From positions 4,141,001 to 4,205,000 of the forward strand of contig NZ_CP136336.1 of the NCBI RefSeq assembly GCF_032681285.1: a DNA stretch of 64,000 bases, written 5' to 3'. The notes under the pieces were generated by a model that worked only from the letters and a program-made list of their open reading frames with translations, did no database searches and was not told where the DNA came from. This document shows, piece after piece, positions 36,015 through 44,121 of the stretch. Position numbers and translations under genes: made by a program. Every line of letters starts with the position of its first letter. The stretch's first letter is position 1. Source of the DNA: Piscinibacter gummiphilus. Its GTDB lineage: Bacteria; Pseudomonadota; Gammaproteobacteria; Burkholderiales; Burkholderiaceae_C.

Positions 36015-36923
36015 CTAAGCGTGCCGCAAAGCCTCGACGTCGCGCATCGGCGGCGCCCCGAACAGCCGTGCGTACTCGCGGCTGAACTGCGACACACTCT
36101 GATAGCCCACGCGATACGCGACGCTCGCTGCGTCCATGCCGCCGCCGAGCAACAGGCCACGGGCCTCCGTGAGCCGCAGGCGTTTCTGGTATTGCAGCGG
36201 GCTCATCGCCGTCACGGCCTTGAAGTGCTGATGGAATGACGACGGGCTCATGTTCGCCTGCGAGGCGAGTTCCTCCACGCGGATCGGCTCCGCGTAGTGC
36301 GCGCGCATGCGCCGGATGATCTGTCCCATCTTGTGCGTGTTGCTGCCCGCGATGGCCATCTGCGCAACGGCCGGGCCATGGGGACCGCGCAGCAGCCGGT
36401 AATGGAACTCGCGCAGCGCCAGCGGGGCGAGCACGGGGATGTCGCGCGGTTCATCGAGCAGCCGCGCGAGCCGCACCACCGACTCCAGCGTCGCGTCGTC
36501 GAGGTCGCCGACGAAGAGGCCGCGCGCCGTTTCGCCGCGTGACCAGCCCGCGACGTCCAACTGCGCCAGCAGATCGGCGATCGTGCTCGCGTCCAGGTCG
36601 ATCGCGAGGCACAGATACGGCGCCTCGGCGCTCGCGACGAGCACCTGGCCGAACAACGGCAGGTCGACCGACACCGCGAGGAACTGTTGCGGCGCGTAGC
36701 GGTAGACCTCACCCTCGAGCAAAACCTGCTTCACGCCCTGCACGATCACGCAGACGCACGGGTTGTACACGTGCGGCAGTTCGTGGTTCGGCGCCGACAG
36801 ACGGATGCACTGCAGACCGCCGATCGCGACGGGGTGCATGCCATCACCCTTGGAGTTCTTGTCGATCAGTTGGCCCAGCTCAGCGAGGCAATCCCGCCGC
36901 AACTCATTGATTGGCTTGTCCAT
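36015..36923 (-). CDS. AraC-family transcriptional regulator (AraC_N/CuRO type)
   Basis: A regulator of about 302 residues. The N-terminal cupin-like AraC_N region (NPCVCVIVQGVKQVLLEGEV, QFLAVSVDLPLFGQV) is followed by two helix-turn-helix motifs (IRVEELASQANMSPSSFHQH and AYRVGYQSVSQFSREYARLF). The ATG at 36923 is preferred; a GTG two codons upstream is possible. It is divergent from an SDR gene 160 bp away, and this family typically controls such an adjacent oxidoreductase. Confidence 0.92.
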   Translation of the reverse strand: MDKPINELRRDCLAELGQLIDKNSKGDGMHPVAIGGLQCIRLSAPNHELPHVYNPCVCVIVQGVKQVLLEGEVYRYAPQQFLAVSVDLPLFGQVLVASAEAPYLCLAIDLDASTIADLLAQLDVAGWSRGETARGLFVGDLDDATLESVVRLARLLDEPRDIPVLAPLALREFHYRLLRGPHGPAVAQMAIAGSNTHKMGQIIRRMRAHYAEPIRVEELASQANMSPSSFHQHFKAVTAMSPLQYQKRLRLTEARGLLLGGGMDAASVAYRVGYQSVSQFSREYARLFGAPPMRDVEALRHA

Positions 36924-37082
36924 TGGCACGGACGATACGCGCAGATCCCATGCGCCTCAATCGGTCGACATCGAGATTTGGAGGATCAGGCAATCACGCC
37001 GCAGCTTCGTGTATTTCCAGGGCAGCGCCCGAAGCCGATGCTCTCTGTCGCGAAAGCGACCCATCCAACACGGAGCATTTCC

Positions 37083-37820
37083 ATGAACAGCAGCAAAGTC
37101 ATCCTCATCACCGGCGCCAGCAGCGGCATCGGCGAAGCCACCGCCCGCACGCTCGCCGCTGCGGGCCACACGGTCATCCTCGGCGCGCGCCGCACGGACC
37201 GTCTCGAAAAGATCGCCGCCGAGATTCGTGTCGGCGGCGGCGCCGCGGAATTCCGCGCGCTCGACGTCGTGAACCGCGCTGACGTCGCGGCCTTCGCGAA
37301 CTTCGCTCACAAGAAGTTCGGCCGTGTCGACGCCATCTTCAACAACGCGGGTGTGATGCCCGTCTCGCCGATGAACGCGCTGAGGGTCGACGAGTGGGAT
37401 GCCATCGTCGACGTCAACATCAAGGGTGTGCTCAACGGCATCGCGGCCGTGCTCCCCATCATGGAAGCGCAGGGCAGCGGCCACATCCTGAGCACGGCAT
37501 CGACGGGCGCGCACGCGGTCGGCGGCCAATTCGGCGTGTACTGCGCGAGCAAGTACGCCGTGCGCGCGATCATGGAAGGCCTGCGCCAGGAGATGCAACA
37601 GATTCGCGTGACGACCATCTCGCCGGGCGTCACGACCTCCGAACTCGGCCACGACATTTCGGTCGACGACACCAAAGCGGCCGTGGACCAACTGCGCAGC
37701 ATCGCGCTCGACACCAACGCGATCGCCAACGCGGTGCTCTACGCGATCGACCAGCCGGCGGACGTGGACGTCAACGAGATGATCATCCGCACGGTGCGAA
37801 GCGCCGGCCACGCGTTCTGA
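37083..37820 (+). CDS. SDR-family NAD(P)-dependent oxidoreductase
   Basis: A 245-residue classical SDR: GASSGIG nucleotide site, NNAG motif, and a catalytic Ser ahead of YCASKY, the YxxxK equivalent. The substrate is not predictable. The ATG at 37083 gives the standard N-terminus MNSSKVILITGASSGIG; the longer open frame upstream overlaps the AraC gene on the other strand. It is probably the target of that divergent regulator. Unlike the SDR at 34 kb it is intact and has all catalytic residues. Confidence 0.93.
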   Translation: MNSSKVILITGASSGIGEATARTLAAAGHTVILGARRTDRLEKIAAEIRVGGGAAEFRALDVVNRADVAAFANFAHKKFGRVDAIFNNAGVMPVSPMNALRVDEWDAIVDVNIKGVLNGIAAVLPIMEAQGSGHILSTASTGAHAVGGQFGVYCASKYAVRAIMEGLRQEMQQIRVTTISPGVTTSELGHDISVDDTKAAVDQLRSIALDTNAIANAVLYAIDQPADVDVNEMIIRTVRSAGHAF

Positions 37821-37925
37821 GGCGCACCGGCAGCCTCCTCACGATGGTGGACGGCGAGGCGATCGTGCTGGCCGATGAGCTCACGAGCGGGAAGTAATCG
37901 ACGCGCCCGTCGCCATGTCGGGCCA

Positions 37926-38333
37926 TCACTTCAGCTTCTTCGCATCATGGATCTCTGCATGCGAAGGCGGCGCCCCCTTGGCGCCGCTCTCGAGCCACGC
38001 AATCTTGCGTTCGAGGAAGGTGAGCATCGCCTGAAGATCCTGCGCTCTGCCGCGCAGCTTCTCGCGCTGCGCGGTCAGCACCTTGAGCATCCGCGCGTGC
38101 CCTTCGCCCGATCGCCGCACTCCGATGAGCATCCTGATCTCCTCCAGCGAGAGGCCCAGAGCCTGGCCCGCTTGGATGGACGAGAGCAGACGCAGGTCGG
38201 CTTCAGTGAACTCCAGATAAGGCCGCGACCCGCCGGCATGCCCCGTGCGCGGCGACAGGAGTCCTTCGCGCAGATAGTGCCTCACGGTGGTCGGTTTCAC
38301 CCCTGCGCGACGCGCGAGTTCGGCAATCCACAT
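37926..38333 (-). CDS. MerR-family transcriptional regulator
   Basis: A 135-residue MerR regulator starting MWIAELARRAGVKPTTVRHY, followed by EGLLSPRTGHAGG and a long dimerisation coiled coil (MLKVLTAQREKLRGRAQDLQ). No metal-binding cysteines are present at the C-terminus, so it is not a metal sensor. It is divergent from an alpha/beta hydrolase gene whose promoter has MerR-type 19-bp spacing, making that gene its likely target. Confidence 0.92.
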   Translation of the reverse strand: MWIAELARRAGVKPTTVRHYLREGLLSPRTGHAGGSRPYLEFTEADLRLLSSIQAGQALGLSLEEIRMLIGVRRSGEGHARMLKVLTAQREKLRGRAQDLQAMLTFLERKIAWLESGAKGAPPSHAEIHDAKKLK

Positions 38334-38349
38334 GGTTCGGGTCGATTCC

Positions 38350-38380
38350 TTGACTATGCACTCAACTGCACACTTATAAC
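38350..38380 (+). promoter_or_regulatory. MerR-type promoter with 19-bp spacer driving the alpha/beta hydrolase gene
   Basis: A -35-like TTGACT (38350-38355) and a -10-like TATAAC (38375-38380) are separated by 19 bp, the over-long spacing characteristic of MerR-activated promoters. An imperfect dyad of the form GCAnTnnAnTGC lies in the spacer. The -10 ends only 7 nt before the ATG at 38388, and no Shine-Dalgarno sequence is visible, so the transcript may be leaderless. Confidence 0.6.
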
Positions 38381-38387
38381 CTCGCTC

Positions 38388-39158
38388 ATGAACTGCCCGG
38401 CCATTCCCCTTCTGCTCCTTCCCGGCCTCATGAACGACCACCGCATCTGGACTCCGCTGGTTTCCGTCGTGGCCGGAGAGCGCCATGTGCACATAGCCCC
38501 CACTCATCTGCACGACAGCGTCGCCGAGTCGGCTCGCGACGCGATTGCCGCCATGCCGCCCGGCTCGTTCGCCGTCGCCGGGTTCTCGCTGGGTGGGTAT
38601 GTCGCCCAGGAGGTCTGCCGCCAGTCGAGCGACCGCATCGCCGGGCTGGGCCTTGTGGACACTGGCGCCCGCGCCGACACGGACGAGGCGAGGCAGGCCC
38701 GACAACGAATGATCGATGCGGTGGAAGGTGGCGCAGGCGGAGGCGACGCGACATTCAGCCAGGTAGCCCATGGCTTTGCCTCACGGATCGTTCACGCCTC
38801 CCGGCTGCAAGACCGTGAACTCCTGCAGTTGCTATCCGACATGGCTTCCAACGTGGGGAGCGAAGGGTTAGTCCGGCAGCAGCGGGCCGCGATGAACCGA
38901 GCCGACTCCCGTGACTTGCTGCGTCGACTGCACATGCCTGCCGTGGTGGTGTGCGGGCGTGATGACCGGGTCACTCCGTTCAGCCTGAGCCAGGAGATGG
39001 CGACGCTGCTGCCGGACGCTGAGTTGGCGGCGGCCGATGCGGCGGGCCACATGTCGATCCTGGAACAGCCTGCAACGGTGGTGGCGGCGTTGGTGCGCTG
39101 GCTGCGGCGCGTCGATGCCGCAGCCGCAGGCCCGGGCGCGATGTCAACGACGATCTGA
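38388..39158 (+). CDS. alpha/beta-hydrolase fold protein
   Basis: A 256-residue hydrolase. The oxyanion start is LLLPGLMNDHRIW, the nucleophile elbow is AGFSLGGYVAQEV (GxSxGG with Ser), the acid is in VVCGRDDRVTPFS, and the catalytic His is in AAGHMSILEQP. The substrate is unknown. The ATG at 38388 matches the expected beta-1 start and sits right after a MerR-type promoter. The longer open frame upstream crosses the MerR gene on the other strand and is not coding. Confidence 0.9.
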   Translation: MNCPAIPLLLLPGLMNDHRIWTPLVSVVAGERHVHIAPTHLHDSVAESARDAIAAMPPGSFAVAGFSLGGYVAQEVCRQSSDRIAGLGLVDTGARADTDEARQARQRMIDAVEGGAGGGDATFSQVAHGFASRIVHASRLQDRELLQLLSDMASNVGSEGLVRQQRAAMNRADSRDLLRRLHMPAVVVCGRDDRVTPFSLSQEMATLLPDAELAAADAAGHMSILEQPATVVAALVRWLRRVDAAAAGPGAMSTTI

Positions 39159-39310
39159 GAGCGTCTGATTCGGGTCGGACGCAGTCCGTCTCGCGTCTCG
39201 GCTGAACTTATGCAACCGCTGCAAGGCTGACTTTCGCCAGCCTTCACCACCCCGCCAACGAGTGCCCCAAGCTTCGCCGCGGGGCTTGGCGCCCGCGGAT
39301 CTTCCGCGCG

Positions 39311-39706
39311 CTAGCGTTTCACGCGATGAACGGCGCACAGCTTGTTGCCATCCGGGTCTCGCACGTAGGCCAGGTACATCGCGCCCAGCGTGCTCTCGCG
39401 CAAGCCCGGTGGCTCCTCGACCGACGTGCCGCCGTTGGCGACGGCGATGTCGTGGAAGGCCTGCAGTTGCTCGGGCGAGCTGCACTTGAATGCGATCGTT
39501 CCGCCGTTTGCCGCGGTGGCACGCTCGCCGTTGATGGGCTCGGAGACGCAGAAGCTGCTTCCGTCGAGCCGGTAGAACAACCGGGTCTGCCCGGTGGCGT
39601 TCACGTTGCGCACGGGCTCGCCAGCACCGAGCACGCCGAGCACCGCGTCGTAGAAACGCTTCGAACGCTCGATGTCATTGGTGCCGACCATGATGTGATT
39701 GAACAA
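39311..39706 (-). CDS. VOC (glyoxalase/bleomycin resistance) family protein
   Basis: A 131-residue vicinal-oxygen-chelate protein beginning with the family strand LFNHIMVGTNDIERSKRFYD and ending with YVRDPDGNKLCAVHR, which holds the usual C-terminal metal/loop motif. The start is a TTG at 39706 preceded by AAGGAG six nt upstream, which decides it; no ATG gives the right N-terminus. Function could be a dioxygenase, isomerase or resistance protein. It is a lone gene. Confidence 0.85.
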   Translation of the reverse strand: MFNHIMVGTNDIERSKRFYDAVLGVLGAGEPVRNVNATGQTRLFYRLDGSSFCVSEPINGERATAANGGTIAFKCSSPEQLQAFHDIAVANGGTSVEEPPGLRESTLGAMYLAYVRDPDGNKLCAVHRVKR

Positions 39707-39783
39707 GCTTGTCTCCTTGTGGTGTCGGTAGGTTGGGAAGCGCACATTGTCTGCACGCCGCATTGACCCGATCTCACGTCCTG

Positions 39784-41091
39784 CTACTGCCTGACCAGCG
39801 TGGCCCGCAACTCGACGACCGCTTCGTTCTTCGCCACCTTGCATTCGACGTCGGTCGGCACCGGCGCGTACTTCTCGCCGAGATAGCTGCGGATGCGGAT
39901 GATCGAGTCGAACTTGCCGTCTCGCGCATTCGAGACCATCTCCGAGAGCGTCTTCAGGACGGCCTGCCGGCAAGCTTCTTCGCGGGTCAGCGCGCCGAGC
40001 TTCACGTCTTCCGCGTAGACCTCGGGCTTCTTGTGCCGGCTGTACTTGGGCGCCTTGAACTCCCAATACGCTTTGACATCGGAGCCCAGGATGGCGCGCG
40101 CTTCCGGCGACTCCAGGATCGGGCCGAGGGGCATGAAGAAGGCGTCTTTGGCCGCGGGCCTGGCCGGCATGGGCGCGAAGCCGATGCTGTCGTCGTCGAT
40201 GCTCGCCAATGACGCCTGCAAGCTCACGGAGTACTTGCCCATCATCAGTTGCCTCTGGCGGCATTCGGCATCGGTGATGACGGGGGCATACCGATCGTCG
40301 AAGAAGCTTCGCACCTTGATGATGGCGTTGAGGCCTCGTTCCTCGGCGTCTTTCACCATCGATTTCAGGCTCTCCAGCACGGCCTGCCGGCACGCGCCTT
40401 CATCGCCCACGTCCCGGTTCGAGGCCGACTCCGAATAGGAGTCGGGGCCGTAGCGCTTGCCGTACTTTGGCGCCACCACGCCCGTGAACACATGGATGTC
40501 GGGGCCGAGGATTCTCCGGGCTTCGGGCGACGCGAAGATCGGTGCCAGCGGAATGAACATCGCGTTCGCAGGAGCCTGCCTCGGCGGCGTGCGGGTGGAT
40601 CGTTCGTCGGCCTCCGCCATGCGCTGCACCGCGGCAGGCGTCATCGCAAACTGGCTCCACAGGGCGACCTTCACGCGCCTGTCGCCGGCGCATCGAAAGC
40701 CTTCCTTGTCGTTCGAGGGCTGGCCGTCCACGGCCGCCTGGAGGTTGATGACGGCGTCGTAGCCGCGGCTGCGCGCGTCGCTGATGAGCGTCTTCAGGGT
40801 GTCTTCAAACGCCCCCACGCAGTACGCCTGCCCGCCCGCGTTGGAGAAGGGGCCGCGCCGGGCATAGACATCGGGCGGGGCGACTTCCGCAAACTCGGGC
40901 GTCGGTTGTGTCGCCCAGTAGAGCTTGACGGCGGGGTCGTGGAGGGCCCGGCCGGAGTCCGAGCTCATCAAGTCACTGAACTTGAAGTAGCTCGGCTCGG
41001 CGGCCTGCGTGCAGGTGGCCGCGGCGAGCAGAGCATGGGCCAGCAGAAAGCGAACGCGCGGAAAGCAGACGAGCCGAAGGCGCCCTGGCAT
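39784..41091 (-). CDS. exported protein made of three tandem copies of one uncharacterised domain
   Basis: A 435-residue protein with an N-terminal signal peptide (LLAHALLAAATCTQAAEP). The mature part is three homologous units at about residues 38-148, 177-295 and 317-433. Units 2 and 3 share SPEAR-ILG, the motif EACRQAVL or GACRQAVL, an RGLNAIIKVRSFF-like strand, RYAP or KYAP and an EC motif. Unit 1 is more diverged. Each unit has one Cys pair exactly 43 residues apart (91/134, 234/277, 374/417), suggesting one disulfide per unit. The unit resembles small periplasmic proteins often misannotated as 'excinuclease ATPase subunit'. No function is known. Confidence 0.8.
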   Translation of the reverse strand: MPGRLRLVCFPRVRFLLAHALLAAATCTQAAEPSYFKFSDLMSSDSGRALHDPAVKLYWATQPTPEFAEVAPPDVYARRGPFSNAGGQAYCVGAFEDTLKTLISDARSRGYDAVINLQAAVDGQPSNDKEGFRCAGDRRVKVALWSQFAMTPAAVQRMAEADERSTRTPPRQAPANAMFIPLAPIFASPEARRILGPDIHVFTGVVAPKYGKRYGPDSYSESASNRDVGDEGACRQAVLESLKSMVKDAEERGLNAIIKVRSFFDDRYAPVITDAECRQRQLMMGKYSVSLQASLASIDDDSIGFAPMPARPAAKDAFFMPLGPILESPEARAILGSDVKAYWEFKAPKYSRHKKPEVYAEDVKLGALTREEACRQAVLKTLSEMVSNARDGKFDSIIRIRSYLGEKYAPVPTDVECKVAKNEAVVELRATLVRQ

Positions 41092-41179
41092 GAAGATCTC
41101 CCTCAATTGGTGTTTTGTGGTGAACGGAAAGCCTGGCGATCTTAGGGGAGAGATCGGCGCCGGGCAGGCGCTCGGCCCC

Positions 41180-42403
41180 TCAGAGCGAGACGCTGCGAAA
41201 CCCGCTGAAAGCGTCGTCGCGCTCGGGCAGCAGGAAGCGGCGGTGCTTCGCGTTGCGCATGCGCTCGTGGGTGGCGAACGATCCGCCGCGCAGCACCTTG
41301 TGCGAGCCGAAGGCGGCTTGCGAGTACTGCGCATCGGGCCCTGGCACGAAGCCCGGGTAGGGGCGGAAGCTCCCGGCCGTCCACTCCCACACCTGGCCGA
41401 AGCGCACGCCGCGCGACACGCCTTGATGGGCCGCGACTTCCCATTCCAGCTCGGTCGGCAGGCGGCGCTCGGCCCAGCGGCACCAGGCGTCGGCTTCGTA
41501 CCAGCTCACGTGCATGGCGGATTGCGACATCGGCACGCGGGTCATCTTGCCGAAGCGCTGCATCAGCACGCTCTGGCGCATCTGGTCGACGTGGCGCGGC
41601 GTGCGGCGGCCTTCGCGCTGCACCCAGGCCCAGCCTTCGGGCGACCAATGGCGCTCCTCGTCGTAGCCGCCGTCTTCGACGAACTCGCAGTACTGGCCCC
41701 AGGTGATCGGCTGCGCATCGATCTCGAACTCGGGCACGCTGTGCTCGTGGGCGGGCTGCTCGTTGTCGAAGGCAAAGCCGCCGGGCGGCGAGCCGAGCAG
41801 CCACCGTGTGGCCGGGAAGAGCACTGGGGGGCGCGAGGCCAGCGTGCCGATCATCGGCAGCAACCCCGGGTCGAAGCCGAGCGTCTGCGCGAGTTCGGCA
41901 AACGCTTCGAGCTGCGCGTCTTCATGGCAGAGCGCGAGGCGGAAGAAATACAGCGCGTCGTCGTCTTCCGTGGCGTGGTCGAGCAGCTCGAGCGTGGTCT
42001 CGAGCGTGTCGGCCAGGTACTGACGGATGGCCTGCGGCTCGGGCAACTCGATGCGCCAGCGCAGGGAAGGCGACACCACCGACGGGTCGAACAGCCGGTC
42101 GGCCTGCGGTTCGATGGACGCGAGCCGCAGCGCGGTGGGGTCGGCCTGCGTGCCACGCTGGCGCTGCACGTTGCGCGAGATCCAGTGCTCCTGGAACCAG
42201 GCCAGGTGGCCGAGCGACCACAACGGTGGGTTCAACCCTTCGCGCAGGTTCTCGGTCACCGCAAAGCCGGGCAGTGCCGCTTCGATCGCGCTCATCCAGC
42301 GCAGGCTGTGGTTGCGCGTGTCCATCAGCGCGAGCGACAGCAGCTCGCGGCCGGCGCGGCGCATCTGCGACGACTCGATGGGGGGCGCTTCGAAGTCGAG
42401 CAT
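41180..42403 (-). CDS. EgtB/SenA-like non-haem iron enzyme (DinB-like + FGE-sulfatase domains)
   Basis: A 407-residue protein. An N-terminal DinB-type four-helix region (SLALMDTRNHSLRWMSAIEA, LWSLGHLAWFQEHW) is joined to a C-terminal formylglycine-enzyme-like domain (PITWGQYCEFVEDGG, then RRLPTELEWEVAAHQG). This is the layout of ergothioneine synthase EgtB and its selenoneine-forming paralogue SenA; the N-terminal wording looks closer to SenA. The helix that carries HExxH in EgtB reads CHEDAQLEAF here, so one expected His ligand is Gln. No EgtD, SenB or SenC gene is in the window. It follows a GFA gene by 5 bp. Confidence 0.75.
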   Translation of the reverse strand: MLDFEAPPIESSQMRRAGRELLSLALMDTRNHSLRWMSAIEAALPGFAVTENLREGLNPPLWSLGHLAWFQEHWISRNVQRQRGTQADPTALRLASIEPQADRLFDPSVVSPSLRWRIELPEPQAIRQYLADTLETTLELLDHATEDDDALYFFRLALCHEDAQLEAFAELAQTLGFDPGLLPMIGTLASRPPVLFPATRWLLGSPPGGFAFDNEQPAHEHSVPEFEIDAQPITWGQYCEFVEDGGYDEERHWSPEGWAWVQREGRRTPRHVDQMRQSVLMQRFGKMTRVPMSQSAMHVSWYEADAWCRWAERRLPTELEWEVAAHQGVSRGVRFGQVWEWTAGSFRPYPGFVPGPDAQYSQAAFGSHKVLRGGSFATHERMRNAKHRRFLLPERDDAFSGFRSVSL

Positions 42404-42408
42404 GAAGT

Positions 42409-42822
42409 TCAGCGGTTGGGGGGCACGTAGGCGCCGGGGTGCTGGGGCGCATCGTCGCGAATGTCGTACCAGTTGGCCTTGCTGTCCACGTAGGCGTGGA
42501 AGCCGATCTTGGTGGCGAGCGGCTCGTTGATGAGGCCGGCGCGGATGCGCAACACGCCGGGCAGGTTGTCGCGCCGGCTGTAGATGGGCGAGCCGCAGCG
42601 CTGGCAGAACGCGCGCTTCTTGCCGGGAGTCGATTCGAATTCGGTCATGAGTTCGCGGCCACTGTCGACATGCACCGCCGACTCATTGACCGGGATGTTG
42701 GCGGCAAACGCGGCCCCCTGGGCGCGCCGGCACTGCTGGCAGTGGCAGATCTGGATGGGCTCCAGCTTGCCGTCGATGCGGAATCGGATGCCTCCACAGA
42801 GGCACTGGGCGGAGTAGGTCAT
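42409..42822 (-). CDS. GFA-family (glutathione-dependent formaldehyde-activating-like) zinc protein
   Basis: A 137-residue protein with zinc-binding cysteines in the CxCG pattern (AQCLCGGIRF), CHCQQCRR and FCQRCGSPIYS, the Gfa/CENP-V fold. Members are often of unknown function despite the name. The start MTYSAQCLCGG is preferred over an upstream in-frame start that would overlap the LexA box. It is cotranscribed with the EgtB/SenA-like gene and divergent from the Y-family polymerase. Confidence 0.9.
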   Translation of the reverse strand: MTYSAQCLCGGIRFRIDGKLEPIQICHCQQCRRAQGAAFAANIPVNESAVHVDSGRELMTEFESTPGKKRAFCQRCGSPIYSRRDNLPGVLRIRAGLINEPLATKIGFHAYVDSKANWYDIRDDAPQHPGAYVPPNR

Positions 42823-42856
42823 CGGTCGATGGTAGTGGGTGGCACTGACCGAAAGA

Positions 42857-42872
42857 CTGTATGAAAATACAG
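42857..42872 (+). promoter_or_regulatory. LexA (SOS) box upstream of the Y-family polymerase gene
   Basis: CTGT-ATGAAAAT-ACAG matches the LexA consensus CTGT-N8-ACAG exactly. It ends two bases before the GTG start chosen for the polymerase and 35 bp from the start of the divergent GFA gene. LexA bound here would block the polymerase promoter, and possibly the divergent operon. Confidence 0.8.
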
Positions 42873-42874
42873 CC

Positions 42875-44095
42875 GTGCCCCGCCTGATCGCCCACCTCGA
42901 CATGGATGCGTTCTACGCCTCCGTGGAGCTGCTGCGCTATCCGGAACTCAAGGGCCTGCCGGTGGTGATCGGCGGTGGCCGGCGCCACCAGCCGGTGATG
43001 CGGCCCGACGGCACGCGCGAGTTTTCCTTGCTGCGCGACTACACCGGCCGCGGCGTGCTGACGACGAGCACCTACGAAGCCCGCAAGCTCGGCGTGTTCT
43101 CGGCCATGCCCACGATGAAGGCCGCCAAGCTCGCGCCCGATGCGGTGCTGCTGCCAGTCGACTTCGACGAGTACCGCAAGTACTCGCGCCTCTTCAAGGC
43201 CGCAGTGCGCCGCATCGCGCCTCTGGTGGAAGACCGCGGCATCGACGAGATCTACATCGATCTGTCAGACCTGCCCGGCGTGCACGACGACGGCGGCCGT
43301 GCCATCGGCCAGGCGCTGAAAGACGCGGTGTTCGACGCGACCGGCGGCCTCACCTGCTCGGTGGGCATCACACCCAACAAGCTGCTCTCCAAGCTCTGCT
43401 CCGAGTTCGACAAACCCGACGGCCTCACCCTGCTGCGGGCCGACGAGATCCCGGCGCGGGTGTGGCCGCTCGCGGCGCGCAAGGTCAACGGCATCGGCCC
43501 GAAGGCCAGCGAGAAACTCGCGGCCCACGGCATGCACACCATCGGCGACATCGCGGCGCGCGATGCGGCCTACCTCGTCGAGCATTTCGGCAAGAGCTAC
43601 GGTGCCTGGCTGCACCGCGCCTCGCACGGCATCGACGACCGCGAGGTGGTGACCCACAGCGAGCCGGTCTCGATGAGCCGCGAGACCACCTTCGAGCGCG
43701 ACCTGCACGCCGTGCGCGACCGGCACGTGCTCACGCCCATCTTCACCGAGCTGTGCATGGAGGTGGCCGACGACCTCAGCCGCAAGGGCTACGCGGCCAA
43801 GACCATCGGCATCAAGCTGCGCTTCGACGATTTCAAGATCGTGACGCGTGACCTCACGCTGCCCGCGCACACGATGGACGCGAAGACCATCCGCCGCGCG
43901 GCGGGCGAGTGCCTGAAGCGCGTCGACCTCACGCGGCGCCTGCGCCTGCTGGGCGTGCGCGCCGGCAACCTGGCCAAGCTCTCGGAGTTGCTCAACCCCC
44001 ACGCCACCGACGCCCCGGTGGCACAGGAGCCAGCGCCCGCTTACCATGCGCCGCTGCCGCTGTTCGATGCATCCGAAGGCGGTTCGTCTGCGTAG
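42875..44095 (+). CDS. dinB: Y-family DNA polymerase IV
   Basis: A 406-residue translesion polymerase beginning with the family start PRLIAHLDMDAFYASVELL (first catalytic Asp and steric-gate region). The second catalytic motif reads DRGIDEIYIDLSD, with the paired acidic residues kept but Gly where Ser is usual. The helix-hairpin-helix (KVNGIGPKASEKLAAHGM) and a little-finger domain follow. An insertion after strand 2 (GGRRHQPVMRPDGT) distinguishes it from E. coli Pol IV. The GTG at 42875 gives the normal N-terminus; a GTG at 42839 would place the LexA box inside the gene. SOS control is strongly suggested. Confidence 0.9.
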   Translation: MPRLIAHLDMDAFYASVELLRYPELKGLPVVIGGGRRHQPVMRPDGTREFSLLRDYTGRGVLTTSTYEARKLGVFSAMPTMKAAKLAPDAVLLPVDFDEYRKYSRLFKAAVRRIAPLVEDRGIDEIYIDLSDLPGVHDDGGRAIGQALKDAVFDATGGLTCSVGITPNKLLSKLCSEFDKPDGLTLLRADEIPARVWPLAARKVNGIGPKASEKLAAHGMHTIGDIAARDAAYLVEHFGKSYGAWLHRASHGIDDREVVTHSEPVSMSRETTFERDLHAVRDRHVLTPIFTELCMEVADDLSRKGYAAKTIGIKLRFDDFKIVTRDLTLPAHTMDAKTIRRAAGECLKRVDLTRRLRLLGVRAGNLAKLSELLNPHATDAPVAQEPAPAYHAPLPLFDASEGGSSA

Positions 44096-44121
44096 ATGAG
44101 TCTGGAGAGAGGAGCTTTCCC

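Noticed and set aside
37844..37897. Short open frame (17 codons) after the intact SDR gene
   Set aside because: Too short to support, with no ribosome site and no recognisable sequence. It may be a fragment of a lost gene or chance.
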